Shown here: in pieces, positions 31,102 to 39,735 of the stretch
How positions within the stretch are numbered: position 1 is the stretch's first letter
Layout of the letters: each line of letters opens with the position of its first letter
NCBI RefSeq assembly: GCF_050574275.1
Contig: NZ_CP192260.1
Span: 868,001-932,000, forward strand
DNA from: Virgibacillus_F flavescens
GTDB lineage: Bacteria; Bacillota; Bacilli; Bacillales; Amphibacillaceae
Length of the DNA: 64,000 nt
Direction of reading: 5' to 3'
Program-made: the position numbers and the translations under genes
The notes under the pieces: model-generated
What the model saw: the letters and a program-made list of their open reading frames with translations, nothing else
What the model was told of the DNA's origin: nothing
Databases searched by the model: none

Positions 31102-31815
31102 TTAATAAAGAATATCGAAATAAGTAGCTCTTGCCCAGTTAGCATTTTGACCCAACTTCACAGCAGCATCTAATGTTGCACCATATGCCCCTAGAGCAGC
31201 TAATCCTGCAGTTAATGTTCCTGCACCTGCTGTTGGAACAGAAAGAATAAAGGCTAAGAATGATAAACCTAAAGTAGTAAGGGAGGTGCCAATTGCCCTA
31301 ATTTCATAGTAATTAATATTTTCTACATATCCTTGATATCTTGTTAATTGTGATTTATTTGAAGTGGTACGGGTAACATTTTGATATTTATACTTGATTA
31401 AAGATTTTCCATCAGGTCTTCTTAATTGCCAGCGTTCAGGTGAACCGTGAGTAATTGTATATTCGTAGTTAATAAATGTGTTTTGTTTAGTAGTGGCTGC
31501 CATTATTCCGAAATCTGTTTGTGAAGAAGATACATCAGGTGAGATAGAACCTGATTCTACGTATTCTTCAGCCAAAGCATCTAAATCGAAAACCCTCTCT
31601 TCTCCATCTTCTTCAATTGTTAAAATGTTAGAATCTTTATCGAGAGTTGCTTCAATTTCTTCTCCATCTTCTAGTGACACAGCTATTCTTTCAATATCGT
31701 TATCTTTAACAATATTAATGCCTTCTTTAACCGTTTCTCCGTAACTAATAGCTGGTAAAACAGTCGCACCAAAAACAACAACAGCTAATAAAACACCTAA
31801 CAATTTTTTAAGCAT
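31102..31815 (-). CDS. Secreted protein with glycine-rich hydrophobic C-terminus
   Basis: The 237-aa protein has a clear signal peptide (MLKKLLGVLLAVVVFGATVL, cleavage near residue 25). An acidic segment to about residue 105 is followed by a basic, aromatic-rich region (SPERWQLRRPDGKSLIKYKY), and finally a hydrophobic Gly/Ala-rich stretch near 180-222 (SVPTAGAGTLTAGLAALGAY). The layout signal - acidic pro-region - cationic/hydrophobic mature part resembles large secreted bacteriocins, but I cannot assign a family. AAGGAGGAG precedes the ATG. A 55-aa membrane protein gene follows. Confidence 0.6.
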   Translation of the reverse strand: MLKKLLGVLLAVVVFGATVLPAISYGETVKEGINIVKDNDIERIAVSLEDGEEIEATLDKDSNILTIEEDGEERVFDLDALAEEYVESGSISPDVSSSQTDFGIMAATTKQNTFINYEYTITHGSPERWQLRRPDGKSLIKYKYQNVTRTTSNKSQLTRYQGYVENINYYEIRAIGTSLTTLGLSFLAFILSVPTAGAGTLTAGLAALGAYGATLDAAVKLGQNANWARATYFDILY

Positions 31816-32105
31816 TTACTACTCCTCCTTCTCTTTTCTAATTTATCTAGTTTATTTATTCTTTTATTAAGAACTATAACCCTTCTTTTAAAAGAATATT
31901 TCGTTCGACAAGATTCTTATAGACACGATTTCGATTGCCTTCAGGGCAACCTTTTTCGTCTTAATGGCGCAGAAGTAAAATACATAGAATTAGGTAAGTG
32001 GCGAAATAGCCCCTTTATTAGAGAGTGAGAGTAAATTAACTACTTATATATTATATAAGGTTGTTATAACATGGGTTTATGGTAGTTTTAATAGTTATCG
32101 AAAAA

Positions 32106-32675
32106 TTAACCCGTCTTCTGCGCAACGAGCATGTATAGTGATTCAGCTGGGAAAAATTTCTCCGTAACCTGGAATCCTGCTTCTTTCATTTCCCGTTCCA
32201 TTCCTTGCATAGTAATTCTCGGTGCTTTTTCGGAACTTCCTTTTGGTTCAAGTTCCAGACAGATTAGGTAGCCTTCTTTTTTCAGTACATTTTTCATTTG
32301 CTGCAGAAGCGGTGCAAGCGGCTGAATTTCATGCAGTACCAGAGAAGCTATGATTATATCGATAGAGTCATCAGGTACAGGTAGAGCTTCCATACTTCCC
32401 TGAACTGATACAATATTCGTGAGCTGTTCTTTCAAAGCTTTCTCATTTATTATTTTCAGCATGGCAGTGTCAATATCTAAGGCGTATACGTTGCCTGTGA
32501 TCCTTTTCGCTGCAGGGATGGAAAAATATCCTGTTCCAGCGCCAAAGTCCAATATGCTGTCCGTTTCTTTTATAGGAATCATGTTCAGCAGCTGTTCTGG
32601 CGAGAATTGTTTTCTTCGTTCGGGACTTTCCAAGTACGATACTTTTCCTTTGCTGTGCTTGTGTGAGTGATTCAT
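32106..32675 (-). CDS. Class I SAM-dependent methyltransferase
   Basis: The 189-aa enzyme has the SAM-binding motif ILDFGAGTGYFSIP, then VYALDIDTAM for motif II and IDIIIASLVLHEI for motif IV. The N-terminus is His/Lys-rich (MNHSHKHSKGK), which could bind metal. It belongs to the UbiE/COQ5-like branch; the substrate is unknown. It lies 12 nt after an Rrf2 regulator gene on the same strand and is probably controlled by it, so it may respond to redox, Fe-S or nitric oxide cues. Confidence 0.82.
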   Translation of the reverse strand: MNHSHKHSKGKVSYLESPERRKQFSPEQLLNMIPIKETDSILDFGAGTGYFSIPAAKRITGNVYALDIDTAMLKIINEKALKEQLTNIVSVQGSMEALPVPDDSIDIIIASLVLHEIQPLAPLLQQMKNVLKKEGYLICLELEPKGSSEKAPRITMQGMEREMKEAGFQVTEKFFPAESLYMLVAQKTG

Positions 32676-32687
32676 ATAGATCCTCCT

Positions 32688-33101
32688 TTAACTTTTTTCT
32701 TCCTTCTGTTTGGATTCTGCCTCTTTCGCAATATCGATAATAAGCTTTGATTCCAGATCATCTTTCATATTTTCTTCTGCCTGCTTCATGACGCTCTCAA
32801 TCAAGCAGCCTTCATGATGAATGGAGCAATCGAACAAGCTGGTATCTCCTTCAATCGCATGAATAACGTCCAAAAAGGATATGTCATGTTTTATCCTGGA
32901 GATTTTATAGCCTCCCTTCGCGCCAGGCGTCGACTCGATCAAACCGGCTTTCGTAAGTTTGGTTAGTATCTTAGAAAGGTACGTCGGAGAAAGATGCTGC
33001 ATTTCGGCTAGTTCCTGAACTCCCACCGAGTTGCCACCAGGCTGCAGCATTAAATGGACCATCGTATGCAGGGCATAGTTTGTTGCGTTTGAATACCTCA
33101 T
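32688..33101 (-). CDS. Rrf2-family transcriptional regulator
   Basis: A 137-aa protein starting at ATG 33101, where GAGGAGG lies 6 nt upstream. The HTH runs through VQELAEMQHLSPTYLSKILTKLTKAGLI, with the wing TPGAKGGYKISR. Only two cysteines (in FDCSIHHEGC) are present where Fe-S members have three, so an Fe-S cluster is possible but not certain. The promoter region holds AGAC-N7-GTCT (33134-33148), a candidate operator. It is first in a two-gene unit with the methyltransferase. Confidence 0.85.
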   Translation of the reverse strand: MRYSNATNYALHTMVHLMLQPGGNSVGVQELAEMQHLSPTYLSKILTKLTKAGLIESTPGAKGGYKISRIKHDISFLDVIHAIEGDTSLFDCSIHHEGCLIESVMKQAEENMKDDLESKLIIDIAKEAESKQKEEKS

Positions 33102-33328
33102 GATAAACCTCCTCATCGTTATAAAAGATATTAAAGACTCTTAATGTCTGTAATATAAAAAAGTTTATCACTAGACGTGAAGGAAGTCAACTTGTTGATT
33201 TTTGAACATACTAAGAAAATCTTAAGAATTGTATCAAGTATTTATTAAGATTTAACTGATATGATGCACTTAGAAGCTATAATAAAGAGGTGATAAATGG
33301 TGAAAATTTCATTTAGGAGTGAATTTCC

Positions 33329-34015
33329 GTGAACATATTAGTTTGTGATGATGATACAGCAATTGTCGATGCGATAGAGATTTATTTAGAAAATGAAGGC
33401 TACCAAGTATTCAAAGCTTTTAATGGAATAGAAGCCATAGAAGTAATCAGAGATCACGAGATCCAGCTTATTATCATGGATATTATGATGCCTAAGATGG
33501 ATGGGATCAAAGCTACCATGAAGATTAGAGAAGAAAATAGTATTCCATTGATCATGCTTTCTGCTAAATCGGAGGATTCGGATAAGATAATCGGATTAAA
33601 TTTAGGGGCTGATGACTATATTACCAAGCCATTTAATCCTTTGGAATTGATTGCAAGGGTTAAATCCCAGCTGAGAAGATATACAACCTTTGGAAGTCTT
33701 GAAACGAGGAGTAATGTATATCAGACCGGGGGGCTGATGGTCGATGATGAAAGTAAAACGATCACGGTCGACGGGGAGGAAGTGCGTCTAACCCCGGTGC
33801 AATATAAAATAGTAAAGCTTTTGACTGCAAACGCTGGAAAAGTTTTTTCCATTGAGGAGATCTATGAAAAGGTTTGGAATGAAACGGCTCATAGTCCGGA
33901 AAATACAGTATCTGTTCATATTAGAAAGATTCGAGAAAAAATAGAAATTAATTCAAAGGAGCCAAAATACTTGAAAGTGGTGTGGGGAGTTGGATATAAA
34001 GTTGAAAAAATATAG
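33329..34015 (+). CDS. OmpR/PhoB-type response regulator
   Basis: The 228-aa regulator has a receiver domain with acidic triad Asp7-9, the phospho-acceptor Asp51 in IIMDIMMPKMDG, and the conserved Lys in YITKPFNPLE. The winged-helix output domain ends GVGYKVEKI. AGGAGTG lies upstream, followed by an ATTTCC spacer and a GTG start. It is followed by a sensor kinase whose start overlaps its last codons, so the two form one two-component system. The sequence type is close to VanR-like regulators of cell-envelope stress; the stimulus is unknown. Confidence 0.93.
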   Translation: MNILVCDDDTAIVDAIEIYLENEGYQVFKAFNGIEAIEVIRDHEIQLIIMDIMMPKMDGIKATMKIREENSIPLIMLSAKSEDSDKIIGLNLGADDYITKPFNPLELIARVKSQLRRYTTFGSLETRSNVYQTGGLMVDDESKTITVDGEEVRLTPVQYKIVKLLTANAGKVFSIEEIYEKVWNETAHSPENTVSVHIRKIREKIEINSKEPKYLKVVWGVGYKVEKI

Positions 34016-36074
34016 CCATTCAATTATAACAAAAATAGTTGTTTTGATTATTGCGGTTTTATGTGTCATGGGTATCATGAAATCATTTATAAATGGAGAG
34101 ATCGTAAATGATGGAGACTTTAGCAGCGTGGTGGATGACCATTATTTTGAAAGCAGGAGCTTTGTTCAGGAAAGTGAAAATCTCATTGGGACCCTCACAA
34201 CTTTAATAGAGGAATATAAGAATGAAGAATATATTAAAAGTGGCGGAACAATTGATGAGGATGAATGGAAAGATGAGGAAGAAAACTTATTATTAGATTA
34301 TCAGCACCACTCTAATAGTTATAATCCAGCGTTAAGTAGAGAAAAAAATTATGAAACATTTAAACAGGAATATGCTGCTGAAATTTCTCAGGCGAAGGAT
34401 AGGATGATTCAGGAGGATCTAGAAGACTTTTATTTTCTTATGCAAAGACTTGAAGATTATGAAGCACCGTTGTTTTATGCCAGCGATGGCGAAAATGTAT
34501 TTTCAAATACAAAGCTGACAGATAAAGAACAGTTTAAAAGCTATCCTTCTTATATGATAGCTGAAGATTATCAACGCGAATTTTTTCCAAATAAAGTAGA
34601 ACAAAATGAATATTTATATCGGATAACAGACCATCTAAATGAATTGAATCCAGAAAACACGGTTATGTATCTTGCTTTTACGGAAGAAACTTTAAATGCT
34701 CAAATAGAAGAATGGGAAAGCAATAAAGCTATAGCTACAAAAAATTTATATTATATAGCATGGTTCTTGTTAGGATTTATTCTTTCATTTGTCTACCTGG
34801 TACTCGTGACAGGAAGAAAATCATTTAAGGATCACGACGTACACCTTTATGCAGCTAATAAATTGTATAACGATATTAATATTGCAGCTTGTATATTCCT
34901 AATTTTGCTATGGGGCACATGGATGGCGGAAGTATCTAATAAAATTGATTTATTTTTCTTTCCCATTACCTTTCCTATAGTTACCATAGGGTTGCTGCTG
35001 ATACTGTCACTTGTGAAACATGTTAAAAATAAAACGCTTATCAAGCATACATTGTTCTTCAGTATCATTTATACGTTAGTTAAATTTGTAGGGGATGTAT
35101 ATAGAAGCGGAAGTACCGGAGTTAAGACGGTATTAATTGTAATTGGCTATCCACTATTAATTGCGTTAACGTTCTTCATCTTCCCGATAACCATTGGTAT
35201 AGCAGCTTGGTTTGCTTATAAAAAAGTCAAATCCTTTAAAGCTTTACAGGATGGGGTAGAGACAATAAAGGACGGAAATATACACCATCGAATCGAAGTG
35301 AATGGCAAAGGAGAGTTTGCAGGACTTGCTTCCGATATTAACAGCATCACGGATGGGTTGAAGAAAGCAGTTGATAATGAACTCAAGAGTGAGCGGTTAA
35401 AAACGGAGCTGATCACCAATGTATCACATGATATAAGAACGCCTTTAACTTCTATTATTACGTATGTCGATCTTTTGAAAAATGATAAGGATTCAGCTAA
35501 GACAGACGGTTATATTGAAGTGTTAGATCGAAAATCCAAAAGGCTAAAACTATTAACAGATGATTTATTTGAAGCAGCTAAGGCCACAAGTGGAAATATC
35601 CCAGTTTCTTTAGAAAAAATTGATATCGTCTCCTTAATTACGCAAGGTCTGGGGGAAGTGAATGACAAAGTAGCTGTCATGGATTTAGATTTTAAGGTAA
35701 ATCATCCTAATGAAAAAGTCTATGTTACTGCTGACGGTAAGTTATTGTGGAGGTCCATAGAGAACTTGTTATCTAATATATTTAATTATGCTCTTGAAGG
35801 ATCAAGAGTATATATAGATATTGTCGATTTGGGCGATGAAATACTGATCACTTTCAAAAACATCTCAGCAACTGAATTAAATATCACAGCAGACGAACTA
35901 ATGGAGCGTTTCAAAAGAGGCGATGAGTCCAGAACGAGCCAAGGAAGCGGGTTAGGATTATCGATTGCGGGTAACTTAATTGAAATACAAAAAGGGAAAT
36001 TTGATATACATGTTGACGGAGATTTGTTTAAGGCTAGGATCTATCTGCCTAAGCATCAATCTAGTAATGAGTGA
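33990..36074 (+). CDS. Membrane sensor histidine kinase
   Basis: The 694-aa kinase has one N-terminal TM (residues about 12-30) and an extracytoplasmic sensor of about 220 residues rich in Asp/Glu/Tyr. A block of about six TM helices follows (250-425), then a HAMP-like linker, HisKA with NVSHDIRTPL carrying His480, and an ATPase domain with NLLSN and GSGLGLSIAG. The start is uncertain: TTG 33990 or TTG 34002, both inside the regulator gene. The combination of a large loop and a multi-TM block is less common than simple two-TM kinases. A terminator follows. Confidence 0.9.
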   Translation: MDIKLKKYSHSIITKIVVLIIAVLCVMGIMKSFINGEIVNDGDFSSVVDDHYFESRSFVQESENLIGTLTTLIEEYKNEEYIKSGGTIDEDEWKDEEENLLLDYQHHSNSYNPALSREKNYETFKQEYAAEISQAKDRMIQEDLEDFYFLMQRLEDYEAPLFYASDGENVFSNTKLTDKEQFKSYPSYMIAEDYQREFFPNKVEQNEYLYRITDHLNELNPENTVMYLAFTEETLNAQIEEWESNKAIATKNLYYIAWFLLGFILSFVYLVLVTGRKSFKDHDVHLYAANKLYNDINIAACIFLILLWGTWMAEVSNKIDLFFFPITFPIVTIGLLLILSLVKHVKNKTLIKHTLFFSIIYTLVKFVGDVYRSGSTGVKTVLIVIGYPLLIALTFFIFPITIGIAAWFAYKKVKSFKALQDGVETIKDGNIHHRIEVNGKGEFAGLASDINSITDGLKKAVDNELKSERLKTELITNVSHDIRTPLTSIITYVDLLKNDKDSAKTDGYIEVLDRKSKRLKLLTDDLFEAAKATSGNIPVSLEKIDIVSLITQGLGEVNDKVAVMDLDFKVNHPNEKVYVTADGKLLWRSIENLLSNIFNYALEGSRVYIDIVDLGDEILITFKNISATELNITADELMERFKRGDESRTSQGSGLGLSIAGNLIEIQKGKFDIHVDGDLFKARIYLPKHQSSNE

Positions 36075-36094
36075 TAAATAAAAAGCAATGATTG

Positions 36095-36128
36095 GAATAG
36101 GATATCAATTGATGTCCTATTCTTTTTT
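36095..36128 (+). terminator. Terminator of two-component operon
   Basis: GAATAGGA / TCCTATTC stem with AT-rich loop, followed by TTTTTT. Confidence 0.85.
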
Positions 36129-36245
36129 ACATTCAGATCAGCCAATTAAAGTTAATACGGAAGCTGCCATCAGTTGCATACTTTTCTCCAATTTTTATTC
36201 CATAAAAGGGTGAGTGTTAGAGGAAACAAAATTCGAGGAATTTTA

Positions 36246-36719
36246 TTAAAATCCGGGGGTAGCATATTTTGCAAAAGTACCCCAATTTTCTATCGTATTA
36301 AACTGAGGATAGCTTGATATAAAGTGAACGATTATTGGAGAGTTATTCAATTCAGGATGTGACATGAAAAATCTGCTATCTCCATATCTGATTGCTTCCA
36401 AAGCGAGTGGTAGTTCACGCCTGAATATATCATTTCGTGTAGCTGCAACATCCTGATTAAATTGTCCATCTACGTCCAAATACACATGGTATACATAGCA
36501 ATCTCTAGTCATAATCCACTCACCACGTACTTCATCTCTCATAGGGTTAATTTTATCCCAGGCAAATCTTAATCCAATTGTTAAAAAAAGATCTCCGGTA
36601 AGATCCGAATGGGTTAGTGTATAGCGTCTATGGATTATAGGTTCTGTAGGCGTTATTCCTTCTCTAAATTCAACATAAAGCTTTTCGGGGTTGAAAACGC
36701 TCAAGTAAACACATCCCAA
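36246..36719 (-). CDS. Staygreen-like protein
   Basis: The 157-aa protein contains FNPEKLYVEFREGITPTEPI, then RRYTLTHSDLTGDLFLTIG and MRDEVRGEWI, the hallmark segments of the staygreen (SGR) family. In plants SGR is the Mg-dechelatase that starts chlorophyll breakdown; bacterial homologues occur in non-photosynthetic Bacillaceae and their natural substrate is unknown. The frame opens at TTG 36719; a second TTG at 36704 with GGGATG upstream is equally possible. It is a single gene with no pigment-related neighbours. Confidence 0.8.
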   Translation of the reverse strand: MGCVYLSVFNPEKLYVEFREGITPTEPIIHRRYTLTHSDLTGDLFLTIGLRFAWDKINPMRDEVRGEWIMTRDCYVYHVYLDVDGQFNQDVAATRNDIFRRELPLALEAIRYGDSRFFMSHPELNNSPIIVHFISSYPQFNTIENWGTFAKYATPGF

Positions 36720-36916
36720 TACTTTTTTCTTTTATATTATGAAGTTTATTAATCATTTAGTACTTGGTTATTATGGTTAACTCGGATTGTATTCCACAAC
36801 ACGCCGATATTTTACAGAATGAACATAGATTTTTTTGAAAATGAAGCAGGTGTTCGCACGTCCTGTGCAGAATATATATAGTGGGAACAAAATTTGCGGA
36901 AGTGCAGGTGAGAAGT

Positions 36917-37312
36917 ATGGGAAGAATGGTTCATTTTGAAATTCATGTGGATGACATGGAAAGAGCGAAATCGTTTTATGGTGATGTGTTTGATTGGAAA
37001 TTTGAAGATTGGACGGACTATGCGGGAATGCCTTATTTCGGAGCTGTAACGGGTGATGCAAATGAAATGGGAATTAACGGAGCGTTGATGCAGAGGCAAG
37101 GTCCACCTCCAGAAGCAAACCAGCCGTTGAATGGATTTGCTTGTACAATGGGCGTTGCAGATTATGATTCTATCGAGAAAAAGATTTTGGAAAAAGGCGG
37201 AACAGTCGCGATGCCAAAATACGCACTTCCTGGAATGGCGTGGCAGGGTTACTACAAGGACACGGAAGGAAATTTATTCGGGATTCATCAGCCAGACGAG
37301 AATGCGAAATAG
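36917..37312 (+). CDS. VOC/glyoxalase-family protein
   Basis: A 131-aa protein starting at ATG 36917, with AGGTGAG 3-9 nt upstream. It begins MGRMVHFEIHVDDMERAKSF, a typical vicinal-oxygen-chelate opening. The metal-ligand His in HFEIHV and the closing Glu region DTEGNLFGIHQPD are present. Length indicates one two-module VOC domain. The family includes glyoxalases, dioxygenases and resistance proteins, so the substrate cannot be told. A terminator separates it from the convergent MerR gene. Confidence 0.8.
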   Translation: MGRMVHFEIHVDDMERAKSFYGDVFDWKFEDWTDYAGMPYFGAVTGDANEMGINGALMQRQGPPPEANQPLNGFACTMGVADYDSIEKKILEKGGTVAMPKYALPGMAWQGYYKDTEGNLFGIHQPDENAK

Positions 37313-37329
37313 GTATTAAAATAAATAAT

Positions 37330-37358
37330 GCCTTTTGTCCATGTTAAGGGCAAAAGGC
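37330..37358. terminator. Bidirectional terminator
   Basis: GCCTTTTGTCC / GGGCAAAAGGC stem between convergent genes at 37312 and 37402. Confidence 0.75.
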
Positions 37359-37401
37359 TGTTTATTACGATATCCAGTATGTAAATCTATTTCTCTGGAT
37401 G

Positions 37402-37812
37402 CTATCGAGTGATTTCTATTTTATTTTCCTTATGAATATCCTCTGTGCCAGCATCAAGCGCAGTCTTGTAATAAAGGCATTTATACTCAATAAGCTGCAT
37501 TGTCTTTTTTAATTCTGCCATCTGTGCCTCTACAGTATCCTTCCGTTCCAAAAACAAATCATATCTTTGTTGAAGCGAGGAATCCCCTTCCGAACACCAA
37601 TCAATAAAGTTTTTAATTTCCTTGATAGGCATCCCTGTTGCTTTTAAGCATTCAATGATCTTTAGTGCCTCGATATCGGATTCTTTAAATACTCTAGTCC
37701 CGCTGGATGTACGTTCCACAAATGGCAGTAGTCCCTCTTTGTCATAATAACGCAGCGTATAGACGGTAAGGTCCAGCTCTTTTGCTATTTCGCTAATGGA
37801 ATACTTCTTCAT
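37402..37812 (-). CDS. adhR: MerR-family regulator, AdhR-like
   Basis: The 136-aa activator has an N-terminal MerR HTH, YSISEIAKELDLTVYTLRYYDKEG, then a coiled-coil dimer helix and a C-terminus without the metal-binding cysteines of MerR or CueR. The Bacillus AdhR, which senses aldehyde stress, has this layout and sits beside an alcohol dehydrogenase gene, as here. Two copies of CGAGTTAACT lie in the divergent promoter region, one overlapping its own upstream region. The name rests on context and domain layout. Confidence 0.75.
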   Translation of the reverse strand: MKKYSISEIAKELDLTVYTLRYYDKEGLLPFVERTSSGTRVFKESDIEALKIIECLKATGMPIKEIKNFIDWCSEGDSSLQQRYDLFLERKDTVEAQMAELKKTMQLIEYKCLYYKTALDAGTEDIHKENKIEITR

Positions 37813-37838
37813 TTTGTATCTTCCTTTCTCAACGTAAA

Positions 37839-37856
37839 CTTCGAGTTAACTTTAGG
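37839..37856. promoter_or_regulatory. MerR-type operator near regulator gene
   Basis: CTTCGAGTTAACTTTAGG, sharing TCGAGTTAACT with the site at 37942. Probable autoregulatory site. Confidence 0.55.
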
Positions 37857-37937
37857 TTTGTGGAGAGGAGTCTACCATGAACCATGAGGACTGTCAAAAC
37901 CCTATAGAGGAAAGTATGAAAAAATCAATCTTTCTAC

Positions 37938-37968
37938 TTGACCTCGAGTTAACTATAAGGCGTACCAT
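37938..37968 (+). promoter_or_regulatory. MerR-type promoter with 19-nt spacer
   Basis: -35 TTGACC (37938) and -10-like TACCAT (37963) are 19 nt apart, the overlong spacing typical of MerR targets. The dyad-like CCTCGAGTTAACTATAAGG fills the spacer (37942-37960). Confidence 0.7.
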
Positions 37969-38061
37969 GTTGTTTAAAGAGAACAAGCGAAGTTGAGTTA
38001 GAGGTAACTTTTTATAAAAGCTCTGTTTCTCTTAGAATGATATTAATAGGAGGATTTCATT

Positions 38062-39102
38062 ATGGTAACTGCTAAAGCAAGAGCTGTCGACGGACCAGAT
38101 AAATCGTTCCGACCAGCTGAAATTCAAAGGCGCGATCTTGATTTATATGATGTTTTAATTGAAATAAAATATGCAGGGATATGCCATTCGGATATTCATA
38201 CTGCACATGGTGAATGGGGAGAAGTAAACTATCCTCTTGTACCTGGTCACGAGATTGCGGGTTTTGTGACAGCAACTGGATCAGAAGTAACGAGCTACAA
38301 AGTAGGAGACCGCGTCGGTGTAGGTTGTATGGTAGGTTCATGTGGTGAATGTGAGAACTGCCGCAAAGGCGAGGAACAATACTGTTTAAAAGGGAATGTC
38401 CCAACTTATAATGGTGTTGATAAATACGGAGAGCCAACTCAAGGTGGCTATTCTACCCATATTGTAGTTGAAGAGGATTTCGTATTACGAATTCCAGACA
38501 ATATTGAGCTTGATGCGGCAGCACCATTACTTTGTGCAGGTATTACTACATTTTCACCGTTAAACCACTGGAATGCTGGTCCGGGAAAGAAAGTCGCTGT
38601 AGTTGGTATGGGTGGTCTTGGACACATGGCTGTTAAAATCGCGTCCGCTATGGGTGCAGATGTTACCGTGCTGTCACGGACTTTAAATAAGAAAGAGGAT
38701 GGATTAGAATTTGGAGCGAGTGAATACCATGCAACAAGTGACCCTTCGACATTTGAAAAACTAGCAGGAAAATTCGACCTGATTATTAATACGGTCAGCG
38801 CAAAAATTGATATAAACGCGCATCTCTCCTTGCTAACTTTAAATGGTACACTTGTAAACGTTGGTGCGCCTGCAGAACCATTGGAGGTTAATGCATTTTC
38901 GCTAATTGGTCATCGTCGTTCGTTTGCAGGATCATTGATTGGAGGCATCCGTGAAACCCAGGAAATGCTGGATTTCTGTTCTAAACATGACATTGCTCCC
39001 AGCATTGAAGTCATTTCTGCCGATCAAATTGATGAAGCGTATGAACGCGTTTTAGGGTCCGATGTGAAGTATCGATTTGTTATTGATATAAGTACCATGT
39101 AA
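38062..39102 (+). CDS. adhA: Zinc-dependent NAD(P) alcohol dehydrogenase
   Basis: The 346-aa medium-chain dehydrogenase has catalytic zinc ligands Cys41 in GICHSD and His63 in GHEIAG. The structural zinc loop is CMVGSCGECENCRKGEEQYC, and the nucleotide site is GMGGLGHMAVK. This subgroup usually reduces aldehydes with NADPH and includes Bacillus AdhA. It is divergent from the MerR regulator, with a 19-nt-spacer promoter between them, so it is probably induced by reactive aldehydes. AGGAGG lies 8 nt before the ATG. A terminator follows. Confidence 0.92.
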   Translation: MVTAKARAVDGPDKSFRPAEIQRRDLDLYDVLIEIKYAGICHSDIHTAHGEWGEVNYPLVPGHEIAGFVTATGSEVTSYKVGDRVGVGCMVGSCGECENCRKGEEQYCLKGNVPTYNGVDKYGEPTQGGYSTHIVVEEDFVLRIPDNIELDAAAPLLCAGITTFSPLNHWNAGPGKKVAVVGMGGLGHMAVKIASAMGADVTVLSRTLNKKEDGLEFGASEYHATSDPSTFEKLAGKFDLIINTVSAKIDINAHLSLLTLNGTLVNVGAPAEPLEVNAFSLIGHRRSFAGSLIGGIRETQEMLDFCSKHDIAPSIEVISADQIDEAYERVLGSDVKYRFVIDISTM

Positions 39103-39126
39103 ATGGAGTAAATTTTTCACGCAATT

Positions 39127-39165
39127 AGAGACCGTTCATGTTAGTTGAACGGTCTCTTTTTTTTA
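39127..39165 (+). terminator. Terminator of alcohol dehydrogenase gene
   Basis: AGAGACCGTTCA / TGAACGGTCTCT stem followed by a run of eight T. Confidence 0.9.
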
Positions 39166-39181
39166 TTTCGATGCCTGGCCG

Positions 39182-39659
39182 GTATTATGCCGAAAGTGGA
39201 TTGTATTCTAGTGAATCTGGCTTGTATTCACTCGAAAGTGGCTCGTATTTCATGGAAGTCGGACTATATTTCGCGCGTCGGCTGGTATTATGCCGGAAGA
39301 GGATTGTATTCTGGTTAAACTGGCTTGTATTCACTCGGAAATGGCTCGTATTTCATGGAATCCGGACTGTATTTCGCTGCCCCGCCGGTATTATGCCGAA
39401 GAGGATTGTATTCTGGTTAAACTAGCTTGTATTCACTCGGAAATTGCTCGTATTTCATGGAAGTCGGACTGTATTTCGCTGCCCCGCCGGTATTATGCCG
39501 AAGAGGATTGTATTCTGGTTAAACTGTCTTGTATTCACTCGAAAGTGGCTCGTATTTCATGGAAGTCGGACTGTATTTCGCTCGTCGGCTGGTATTATGG
39601 CGGAAGTGGCTTGTATTCACTCCGAAGTGGCACGTATTTCGCCCAACCTGTAATGTATC
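39182..39659. repeat. Large 21-nt periodic array (GTATT core), 24 units
   Basis: GTATT (once ATATT, last GTATC) recurs from 39182 to 39655, mostly at 21-nt steps (39182, 39203, 39224, 39245, 39266, then 19 nt to 39285, and so on). A higher-order unit of 102-103 nt (about five subunits) repeats about 4.5 times, marked by GGTATTATGCC at 39181, 39284, 39387 and 39489. Frames crossing it are open only because 21 is a multiple of 3; none has a ribosome site. It lies between two terminators. Confidence 0.92.
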
Positions 39660-39676
39660 CCGCGAAATAATTAAAA

Positions 39677-39719
39677 AGAAGGAGGCCGTTCTAATCACAA
39701 GAACGGCCTCCTTCTAGTT
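39677..39719 (-). terminator. Terminator of betA
   Basis: AGAAGGAGGCCGTTCT / AGAACGGCCTCCTTCT, a 16-bp perfect stem. It lies 17 nt beyond the betA stop and could act both ways. Confidence 0.85.
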
Positions 39720-39735
39720 TTCATACAATTATAAC

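Noticed and set aside
39138..39717. Open frames across the GTATT array (heptapeptide-like repeats, up to 126 codons)
   Set aside because: They lack ribosome sites, occur in several frames at once, and follow from a 21-nt period being divisible by three. They are described as a repeat array, not as genes.
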